From an uncultured Syntrophobacteraceae bacterium (lineage in GTDB: Bacteria > Desulfobacterota > Syntrophobacteria > Syntrophobacterales > Syntrophobacteraceae), in the NCBI GenBank assembly GCA_937889795.1, contig CALBZH010000221.1:1-12562 (forward strand): 12,562 nucleotides of DNA, in the 5' to 3' direction. A program made the position numbers and the translations under genes. The notes under the pieces are model-generated. The model ran no database searches and was not told the origin of the DNA. It saw only the letters and a program-made list of their open reading frames with translations. Shown here in pieces: positions 6,992-12,562 of this stretch. Position 1 is the first letter of the stretch; each line of letters begins with the position of its first letter.

Positions 6992-8434
6992 TCACGGCTG
7001 TCCGCCTCCTCTGCTTGCCTTGCGGCGAATCCCGATGTCGGCAAGGCTTATGCCATATCTTTTGAGCCTGAAGTAGAGGGTCGCCCGATGGATGTTCAGA
7101 AGAGCGGCTGCCTTGGTTCTGTTCCCTCCGCTCCTCCGAATGGCCTCGATGAGCTGCTCTTTCTCGGCATTGAAAACGGCCAGAGGAAGCGGATCTTCAG
7201 GAGGCCGTTGCACCACTGGAGCGGCCCTCTCCAGCACATGCACGAGGTTTTCGGGAAGGTACTCGGGCTTGAGGGTCGATCCCGAGCACAATGAGAGAGC
7301 CCGCTCCATGACGTTTTCGAGCTCGCGGATATTTCCCGGCCATTCGTGGGCCATGAGCAGAGATATCGTTTCCGGCGTAATGTGCTCGACATTCGACGAG
7401 AGCCTCTGCCGCAGCTTCATCAGAAAGTGCCCGGCAAGAACCGGGATATCCTCTTTCATTTCTCTCAAGGGGGGAAGGACGATCGTTATCACATTAAGGC
7501 GATAAAAGAGGTCCTTCCTGAAGTAGCCCTCTCGGATACGCTCCTCCAGATCCCGGTTGGTCGCGGCAATGAGCCTGAAATCGATCGTCTTGGGCCTTTG
7601 GGCTCCCAACGGCTCGATTTCCTTTTCCTGCAGGACCCTGAGGAGCTTCGCCTGCAAGCCCAGGGGCAGGTCTCCTATCTCGTCAAGGAAAATGGTCCCC
7701 TTGTGAGCGAGCTCGAACTTGCCCTGCTTTCCCGACTTAAGGGCACCCGTGAATGCGCCTGCACCATAGCCGAATAGCTCGGATTCGAACAACTCTCCAG
7801 GTATCGATGCGCAGTTCACGCGGATGAAGGGGCGATCCCGCCTCGAGCTCGCCTGGTGAATCGCATGGGCGAAAATCTCTTTTCCCGTGCCGCTCTCACC
7901 CGCGAGCAGGATGGGAATGTCGGACGGGGCGAGCCTCATCGCGATCTCTTTTGCCCGGTTGAGCTTCCCGCTGGTACCGATGACATCCTCAAATGTGTAC
8001 CTCGCATGGTAGATCTCCCGAATTTCGAGCTCGTACCTGCGAACTGTGCCCTCGAGTTCCCGGATCTTGTGCTTGAGGGCTATGAAGGCCTTGAGGTCGC
8101 GGAAGATCATTTTGCCGACCGCCCCGATCACTTTTTCTTCATCCCTTATGGGATAGCGGTTCACGATCACCTTGCGGCCGTTCAGGTCGAAGGTATCACC
8201 AAATTCAGGTTTTCCGCTGCGCACGACTTCCGGCAGACCACTTTCGGTAACCACTTCACGAATGTGACGCCCCACGGCTTCCTTGGCCGTAATGCCGTAA
8301 AACGGCTCGTCCGCCTTGCTGAAGTGGCGGATGATCCCCTGGTCGTCGATGATGACCGTGCCCTCATAGGGGTTATCGAGAACCGCCTGGAGTAACCGCT
8401 GTGGAACACGATGGAAACTATAACCTTCCGCCAT
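6992..8434 (-). CDS. PAS domain sigma-54-dependent transcriptional activator (bEBP) 2
   Basis: A 480-residue paralogue of the activator at 300-1700, with the same plan: PAS (about 13-114), linker coil (115-141), sigma-54 AAA+ (about 149-381) and Fis-type helix-turn-helix (about 422-462). Motifs are GESGTGKE (179-186), GAFTGA (226-231), GTIFLDE (246-252) and WPGNIREL (365-372). The PAS start, [18 protein letters not shown], is identical in both, but the loop around residues 76-101 differs, so the ligands may differ. It carries a basic C-terminal tail (about 464-480) that its paralogue lacks. The frame is open upstream to 8581, but the ATG at 8434 is preferred: GGAAGGAGA lies just upstream with AAGGAG spaced six bases from it, and the protein then begins like its paralogue. 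It is divergent from the GNAT-transporter-ligase genes at 8764, which have a strong sigma-54 promoter, so these are the probable target. A sigma-70-like promoter for it overlaps the phased repeats, suggesting autoregulation. Confidence 0.95.
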   Translation of the reverse strand: MAEGYSFHRVPQRLLQAVLDNPYEGTVIIDDQGIIRHFSKADEPFYGITAKEAVGRHIREVVTESGLPEVVRSGKPEFGDTFDLNGRKVIVNRYPIRDEEKVIGAVGKMIFRDLKAFIALKHKIRELEGTVRRYELEIREIYHARYTFEDVIGTSGKLNRAKEIAMRLAPSDIPILLAGESGTGKEIFAHAIHQASSRRDRPFIRVNCASIPGELFESELFGYGAGAFTGALKSGKQGKFELAHKGTIFLDEIGDLPLGLQAKLLRVLQEKEIEPLGAQRPKTIDFRLIAATNRDLEERIREGYFRKDLFYRLNVITIVLPPLREMKEDIPVLAGHFLMKLRQRLSSNVEHITPETISLLMAHEWPGNIRELENVMERALSLCSGSTLKPEYLPENLVHVLERAAPVVQRPPEDPLPLAVFNAEKEQLIEAIRRSGGNRTKAAALLNIHRATLYFRLKRYGISLADIGIRRKASRGGGQP

Positions 8435-8561
8435 GATTCTCTCCTTCCATTCCTCAGCGAGCCCCCTGCCGATTTGAGACGCTTTCATGGCTTCAGTCTG
8501 CCCGCTGTTTCCGTAAGGGTCCCTTTCAAAGAAGCTTTGTAGAATACGACACGTCAATCTT

Positions 8562-8591
8562 ATTAGACATCCATTCGACATCTCCCGTCAA
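8562..8591 (-). promoter_or_regulatory. Candidate sigma-70 promoter of activator 2
   Basis: On the minus strand, TTGACG (8591-8586) and TCTAAT (8567-8562) are separated by 18 bases and resemble -35 and -10 boxes (five of six matches each). Transcription would start near 8555, leaving a leader of about 120 bases before the ATG at 8434. The -10 box coincides with the first repeat of the candidate enhancer and the second repeat lies in the spacer, so activator binding there would block this promoter. Confidence 0.4.
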
Positions 8592-8616
8592 TTGATTCGA
8601 CATCCGGTATCGAATG
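8562..8616 (+). promoter_or_regulatory. Helically phased operator/enhancer repeats (UAS) of module 2
   Basis: Three near-identical 10-mers, ATTAGACATC (8562-8571), ATTCGACATC (8573-8582) and ATTCGACATC (8595-8604), start 11 and 22 bases apart, that is at whole helical turns. The last copy also forms a dyad with TCGAAT (8610-8615): ATTCGA, nine bases, TCGAAT. The array ends about 60 bases upstream of the sigma-54 promoter at 8664, as expected for an enhancer bound by a Fis-type activator. Activator 2, whose gene begins 128 bases away, is the natural candidate protein. Confidence 0.6.
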
Positions 8617-8663
8617 AAACACGGGGTCGGCTCCAGCCGCCACTATACCCCATCGTGATCCCG

Positions 8664-8679
8664 GGGCACGGCTCTTGCC
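8664..8679 (+). promoter_or_regulatory. Sigma-54 (-24/-12) promoter of the GNAT-satP-ligase genes
   Basis: GGGCACGGCTCTTGCC fits the consensus TGGCAC-N5-TTGCA/T at all but the first and last bases, with the invariant GG and GC ten bases apart. The start of transcription would be near 8690, giving a leader of about 73 bases before the ATG at 8764. The rest of the 329-base divergent region (8435-8763) holds the phased repeats, a minus-strand promoter candidate and the two ribosome sites; I see no small gene in it. Confidence 0.75.
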
Positions 8680-8763
8680 TTATCATACTTTAACTTGCGG
8701 GGTCGGTATCATCGGCAACCGGGCGGCCAGCAATGTTCAACGATTTATGAGAGGAGTAGGGTC

Positions 8764-9570
8764 ATGAAGATAGACATGAGTGGATCGCAGCCGTACGAAA
8801 CCATGGGAGCTACATGCCAAACGAGAGCCCCGGCAGAGAAGCGAATCAGGTGGAACCTCCCCGAGGCGGGCGTCTTTGGCGACAACCTGCACAAGGTACG
8901 AGTCCTGCGAAAAGACCTGGTGGAACCGGCCGCAGAGCTGTGGCGTACCTCCTACTCCGAGGTGTGCGGCTCCCCTCATGAATTCCTTCTGGATCCCGAC
9001 CGGTATGAGCCCCTCATTGCCATGCAGGAAACCTGGGAAGAGGATTCGACGAACAAGGTCTACTGCATGTCCGTTGTTGAAGAAATTGCTACGGGAAGAG
9101 TCATCGGTGCGACGCTCCTCACCAAGTTCGAGAGCAACCTCCAAGTAGAGTTCTCTCTTGCCGCGACTCACCCCGACTACCGAAGACGCGACCTCACGGA
9201 TGAGCTTCGGCGCTTCACCAGGATGATTGCTCTCTGCTCTGGTGCGGAGTACTTCACGACATTTTGCGAGACCTGGCACGACATCACCCAGAACTGGTGC
9301 ATCAAGGGGGGATGGAAGATCGCTGGGATCTTTCCGGGTAGCTTGATCCGATGGAAGGGGGAAGGCGAGGAGTACCGAGGCTGTACGGTGCATTTCTATA
9401 AGTTCGTGGGAAAGGGAGCCCAATACGTCACCAAACCGGAGGAATGGCGCCTGGCGCCGGAGGTGAGAGAGGTTTGGGAGGTGATGGAGCAGGTGAACCA
9501 GAAGATCGAGGATGTGTTCCAGGCGAGGGTGCAGAAGGAGATGATGCGGTCGTATGCTTTGAGTCCGTAG
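8764..9570 (+). CDS. GNAT-family N-acyltransferase-like protein
   Basis: A 268-residue soluble protein with a GNAT-like core at about 44-215. GRVIGATLLTKF (111-122) followed by VEFSLAATHPDYRRRDLTDELRRF (split across 128-151) resembles strands 3-4 and the acyl-CoA pyrophosphate loop (motif A). The usual Q/R-x-x-G-x-G/A loop reads RRRDLT here, with Asp for the first Gly, so CoA binding may be altered. A C-terminal GGWKIAG (182-188) fits the last part of the fold, and a helical tail (about 229-260) follows. The ATG at 8764 is set by GAGGAG (8751-8756) seven bases upstream; the frame is open to a TTG at 8695, but that would start only about five bases after the predicted transcription start and has no ribosome site. 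It is the first gene after the sigma-54 promoter and lies upstream of an acetate-type transporter and an acyl-CoA synthetase. A role in acylating the synthetase, as Pat-type acetyltransferases do, is plausible but inferred; it could instead make an acylated small molecule. Confidence 0.75.
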   Translation: MKIDMSGSQPYETMGATCQTRAPAEKRIRWNLPEAGVFGDNLHKVRVLRKDLVEPAAELWRTSYSEVCGSPHEFLLDPDRYEPLIAMQETWEEDSTNKVYCMSVVEEIATGRVIGATLLTKFESNLQVEFSLAATHPDYRRRDLTDELRRFTRMIALCSGAEYFTTFCETWHDITQNWCIKGGWKIAGIFPGSLIRWKGEGEEYRGCTVHFYKFVGKGAQYVTKPEEWRLAPEVREVWEVMEQVNQKIEDVFQARVQKEMMRSYALSP

Positions 9571-9819
9571 CGAGTCTATCGCGGTCTTGAGGATGGATTT
9601 CACCCTTCGCTGCCGAGGGATCATACCCACGAAGTCTTCTCTTACAGCGTATTGCGTTTGGTGATTGCCGTGACGGTTGAATGCCGGACGGCACCTTGAA
9701 GGGAGGTGGGAAATGGCTTGATAGCGTCCGACGGAGAAGGTTTCGAATCGAATGGATCCATGGTTTCGATGGGCCAAAAAACCTGAATTGGTCAAATAAT
9801 CAAAGAGAAAGGAACTGTC

Positions 9820-10452
9820 ATGGCGACACAGCAGCACTCTTTCGCGAATCCCGCCCCGGCCGGCCTGGGTGCATTGGCAATGGCCTGTTTTACCTTCTAT
9901 GCGATGTTTACCGGGAAAGTAGGTCATGATGCTCTTCCCCTCCTGGCGTGCTGGCTGGTGGGAGGGGCTATCTGCCAGCTCACCTGCGGACTCATAGAGC
10001 TCAAGGACCACAACATCGCGGGAGGGAACGTCTTCCTTTTTTTCGGTGCCTTCTTCATGGCCACGGCGGCACTGGCCTGTGCCACCAAGTACGGATTGCT
10101 CAAGGCGGGACTCCCCTTCGATACGAAGATCGAGGGATGGGCGTGGTGTGCCAGTGCCGCCTGGCTCACCCTTGTAACGCCGAGTTACTTGAAATCGACC
10201 AAAGCCCTCTTTTGGGCGGTTGTTCTGATCGACGTGGCGCTCTGGTCCATCGTCATTATAGACCTGCAGCTCGGCAGCAAGGCGATCTACGCTCCGATCG
10301 TTGCATGGACTCTCCTCATTGCCGGATGTATCGGCCTCTATCTTGCCGCCGCCATCACTCTCAATGCGGTCTTTGAACGATCCATACTCCCGGTGCCCGC
10401 CCCTCATATAGTGCCGACGGCCACCGTCAAGCTCCAGGCTGCCGCCGAGTAA
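9820..10452 (+). CDS. satP: GPR1/FUN34/YaaH-family acetate/succinate-type transporter
   Basis: A 210-residue inner-membrane protein of the acetate uptake transporter family (SatP/YaaH), normally about 190-210 residues with six membrane helices. The family signature NPAPAGL is at 10-16, directly before the first helix, and hydrophobic segments fall at about 13-32, 39-58, 70-90, 107-123, 128-148 and 158-183. Homologues carry acetate or succinate with protons; which acid is moved here is not visible. The ATG at 9820 has AAAGGA (9808-9813) six bases upstream. A 249-base gap separates it from the GNAT gene and contains no credible ORF, but has short GC-rich dyads (for example GCCGT 9667-9671 with ACGGC 9688-9692) and an ATCGAATG (9747-9754) also found in the operator array at 8609-8616. 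The next gene starts 26 bases downstream. Uptake of a short acid followed by activation by the downstream ligase makes a sensible pathway. Confidence 0.9.
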   Translation: MATQQHSFANPAPAGLGALAMACFTFYAMFTGKVGHDALPLLACWLVGGAICQLTCGLIELKDHNIAGGNVFLFFGAFFMATAALACATKYGLLKAGLPFDTKIEGWAWCASAAWLTLVTPSYLKSTKALFWAVVLIDVALWSIVIIDLQLGSKAIYAPIVAWTLLIAGCIGLYLAAAITLNAVFERSILPVPAPHIVPTATVKLQAAAE

Positions 10453-10478
10453 CTTTGCCGCGTGGATTGGAGCAACCC

Positions 10479-11735
10479 ATGGACGCAAACGATTTCGAGC
10501 GAATGCAAAGCTCTTTCGAGAGGTTCAGCACTCGCTTCGGCGCGGTGTTTCCTCGACAGGAATCGGCCCGGCAGATGGCACAGTACCTGCGCGCTCTTCT
10601 CCTGACCCGGGAGCGCAGGACCGGCCCCAGGCTTGCCGACACCGCCGGAGATGTCGCGCCGGACAAGATGCAGCGGCTTCTCTACCTGACAAGCTGGGAT
10701 GCCGACACTGCCAGGGACATTTTGCAGGACTTGGTTGTGGAGAGGCTTGTGGAGGACAGAGGGGTCGCGGTTCTGAAACAGATGTGCTTTGCGAAGCAAG
10801 GATCGGACTCTGTTGGAGTCGCGACCCAATGGAACCCCGGTAAAGGAAGAAGGGAGAACTGCCAGGTCGCGGCATTGCTGGTTTACGTAGCCTCGCGGGC
10901 GGAAATGATCATTGATCGCGGTCTGTTTTTGCCGAAGGAATGGCTGCAAGACGCCCGCCGACGGCAGAAAGCAAAGGTGCCGGCAGAGGTGGTGTTCAGG
11001 GACATGCCTGAAATCGCACTTTCTCTGATCACGCACGCCCGCGGTCGAAAAGTACCGATGCAGTGGGTGAGCGGAGATAGAATCTTTGGCGATTCTCTTC
11101 CTCTCAGAAACAGCATCCGTTCGTTGGGGATCGGCTACGTGTTCGAAATTTCTCCGGAAACCAAGATTTGGATGTGCCGAGCTGGGTCAGCGGCGTCGGT
11201 CGCCACGCGGAGCGACTTCCGTCAGGTTATCGAGGAAGAAGATGACCTGCGGGAAGACCTGGAGCAGGTCACGGCTGCCGGGGCGATGTCGCGGGGTCTC
11301 TCCGATGGATGGTGTCGGGGCGGCACTGGTGGAGAGAAGAACGATCAGGCCTGCTTCGACTGGGCAGCCGTGCCGGTGCGGGAAGACATCCGCGGTCGGG
11401 GCTGCACCGCATGGCTTCTCGTCTCTCGCTCCACGGATGAGCCGTCGACTCTGCTCTATCACTTGGCGTCTGTCCCCGGGCACCCCCCCCTGGCAAGAAT
11501 CGCCCGGGTGGCGGCAACAATCCGCATTGCGGAGCGCACCATCGATGAGGCACGCGACGTCGCTGGCCTGGACCAGTATCACGTGCGTCACTGGCATAGC
11601 TGGCACCATCACGTGACGCTGTCGATGATGGCCTATGCCTGGCTGAAGCTGGTGAGGGCTTCGGGTGGGAGAATGCCCCGACTCGATCCACTGGAAGCGC
11701 TTTTTTTCAATACCACTTCCGAAAGAGGCGCCTGA
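10479..11735 (+). CDS. IS701-like transposase homologue lacking the first catalytic Asp
   Basis: A full-length 418-residue homologue of IS701-family (IS4-superfamily) DDE transposases. The N-terminal region with YLRALL (36-41), MQRLLYLTSWDAD (64-76), SVGVATQW (111-118), ENCQVAALLVYVA (126-138), LFLPKEW (149-155) and C-terminal GLDQYHVRHWHSWHHHVTL (363-381) follow the family closely. The first catalytic motif, normally a V-D-D/E-T-G-F type sequence before K-x-G, reads VLKQMCFAKQG (98-108), so the first Asp is lost. Asp200 (SGDRIFG) and a Glu near 352-357 are kept. No terminal inverted repeats or target duplication are evident in the flanks. The ATG at 10479 has GGAG six bases upstream, and the gene sits 26 bases after satP, co-directional and in frame throughout. 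It is therefore either a decayed, recently immobilised insertion or a domesticated DNA-binding protein retained in the operon; the sequence does not decide. A role in transposition is unlikely. Confidence 0.88.
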   Translation: MDANDFERMQSSFERFSTRFGAVFPRQESARQMAQYLRALLLTRERRTGPRLADTAGDVAPDKMQRLLYLTSWDADTARDILQDLVVERLVEDRGVAVLKQMCFAKQGSDSVGVATQWNPGKGRRENCQVAALLVYVASRAEMIIDRGLFLPKEWLQDARRRQKAKVPAEVVFRDMPEIALSLITHARGRKVPMQWVSGDRIFGDSLPLRNSIRSLGIGYVFEISPETKIWMCRAGSAASVATRSDFRQVIEEEDDLREDLEQVTAAGAMSRGLSDGWCRGGTGGEKNDQACFDWAAVPVREDIRGRGCTAWLLVSRSTDEPSTLLYHLASVPGHPPLARIARVAATIRIAERTIDEARDVAGLDQYHVRHWHSWHHHVTLSMMAYAWLKLVRASGGRMPRLDPLEALFFNTTSERGA

Positions 11736-11805
11736 CCGCGAAGGATGGAATGCATCAGTCCGAACGGGTCGGTCTCAAATTAACTTCAAAAGCATGGAGA
11801 TGACG

Positions 11806-12562
11806 ATGGCACTTCAGAGTTACTTCAAGGAGCTCATGGACATCAACCGGATGGAGGACAATGAGGAAAAGGCCCAAGCCTCCAGGTCCCTTTTCAAGAA
11901 GTTGAACGATGCACCACTACCCGATCAATTCAACTGGGTGGAGGAGGTATTCGAAGGAATCCACGTGAAGGAGCGTGGCGGACTGACGGCCCTGCTGTGG
12001 GTCAACATCGATACCGACGAAGAGCGTCGCTACAGCTACTCGGAGCTCGCCGGCAAGGGCAACCAGATATTGAACCTCCTTCGGAAAGAAGGTGTCCGCA
12101 AGGGGGAGAGCGTCTACATGATGATCCCCTCGGTTCCGGAAACCTGGTTTACGAGTCTTGCGACGGTCAAGGGCGGGATGGTGTCGGTGCCGACGGCCAT
12201 GACCATGACGGTGAGGGAGCTCGAATACCGCTTCGAGACCTTTGCCCCCCAGGCCATTCTTGCGGACAAGGATTCCGCGCCGCTCATCGATGAAGCCCTT
12301 GCCAACGTCGGGGCCGCGCCGAAGGTAAAAATCATTCTCGGAGAGCGCGAAGGGTGGAAGAGCTACAGCGAAACGGATCGGGAGAGCAAGGATGCGGAGT
12401 TCGAGAAGACGAAGCCGAGCGACATCATCCTCTGCTTCTTCACTTCCGGAACCACGGGAATGGCCAAGCGGGTGGCTCATACCGCCGTCTCCTATCCTCT
12501 GGGGCACCTTTCCACGGCCAACATCATCGGCATCAAGCCGGGAGACATCCACAACAATCTGA
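11806..12562 (+). CDS. AMP-forming acyl-CoA synthetase, N-terminal part (runs off the window)
   Basis: The first 252 codons of an ANL-superfamily AMP-dependent synthetase/ligase, which would form an acyl-adenylate and then an acyl-CoA; complete proteins are about 540-570 residues. The early region with RYSYSEL (75-81) and GESVYMMIPSVPE (100-112) is typical of the acetate/medium-chain ligase branch. The phosphate-binding A3 loop FFTSGTTGMAKRVAHT (211-226) is intact. The catalytic A5 and A10 motifs (with the lysine that acetyltransferases modify) lie beyond the window. ATGs also occur in frame at 11794 and 11800, but GGAGA at 11796-11800 is correctly placed only for the ATG at 11806. It lies 70 bases after the transposase-like gene with no terminator between, so it is probably co-transcribed with satP. 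Substrate specificity (acetate, propionate or a longer acid) cannot be read from this portion. Confidence 0.92.
   Translation, partial: MALQSYFKELMDINRMEDNEEKAQASRSLFKKLNDAPLPDQFNWVEEVFEGIHVKERGGLTALLWVNIDTDEERRYSYSELAGKGNQILNLLRKEGVRKGESVYMMIPSVPETWFTSLATVKGGMVSVPTAMTMTVRELEYRFETFAPQAILADKDSAPLIDEALANVGAAPKVKIILGEREGWKSYSETDRESKDAEFEKTKPSDIILCFFTSGTTGMAKRVAHTAVSYPLGHLSTANIIGIKPGDIHNNL

Noticed and set aside
9681..9929. Small ORF between the GNAT and satP genes
   Set aside because: It overlaps the start of satP in another frame and has no similarity or coding-like composition; its upstream ribosome site is poor.
8737..10488. 583-codon minus-strand open frame opposite the GNAT and satP genes
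   Set aside because: It is antisense to two recognisable genes, has no family motifs and an implausible composition; it is a shadow frame.
10453..11805. Complete insertion sequence with terminal inverted repeats
   Set aside because: No matching inverted ends or target duplication were found on either side of the transposase-like gene.
1..12562. CRISPR arrays, tRNA or rRNA genes, phage genes
   Set aside because: No regularly spaced repeats, cloverleaf-like sequence or conserved rRNA segments were seen on either strand.

Overview
The window is the left end of a contig (bases 1-45 are Illumina adapter, not genome) from a moderately GC-rich bacterium. Two PAS-type sigma-54 activators, fatty-acid/acetate-type genes (aldehyde dehydrogenase homologue, acetate-type transporter, AMP-forming acyl-CoA synthetase) and a FIST-PAS-PP2C signalling protein together suggest a deltaproteobacterium (Desulfobacterota, for example a syntroph or sulfate reducer). 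This assignment is an inference from gene content only; there is no rRNA or other marker gene.

Layout: (1) 1-299, adapter followed by sequence in which I see no gene. (2) 300-1700, minus strand, sigma-54 activator 1, with an intrinsic terminator overlapping its stop. (3) 1701-1983, divergent control region with helically phased repeats and a weak sigma-54-like promoter. (4) 1984-6913, plus strand, a three-gene operon: degenerate aldehyde dehydrogenase homologue, metallo-beta-lactamase-fold hydrolase, and a FIST-PAS-PP2C phosphatase. (5) 6992-8434, minus strand, sigma-54 activator 2, a close paralogue of activator 1. (6) 8435-8763, a second divergent control region with the same kind of phased repeats and a strong sigma-54 promoter. 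(7) 8764 to the window end, plus strand: GNAT-family protein, SatP/YaaH-family transporter, IS701-like transposase homologue lacking its first catalytic Asp, and the N-terminal 252 codons of an acyl-CoA synthetase.

The window therefore holds two copies of one regulatory design: a PAS-AAA+-Fis activator transcribed away from a metabolic/signalling operon, with repeats between them ending exactly 61 bases before a -24/-12 element in both cases. The DNA-recognition helices of the two activators are nearly identical, so cross-talk between the modules is plausible. In the second module a sigma-70-like promoter for the activator lies on top of the repeats, suggesting autorepression. Functionally, module 2 looks like uptake of a short-chain carboxylate (SatP) and its activation to the CoA thioester, possibly controlled by acylation through the GNAT protein. 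Module 1 looks like thioester/aldehyde chemistry coupled to a sensory phosphatase, but its substrate cannot be read from the sequence.

The most unusual items are the dehydrogenase homologue with several active-site substitutions, the transposase homologue with a lost catalytic Asp inside a metabolic operon, the FIST-PAS-PP2C fusion, and the duplicated regulatory module.
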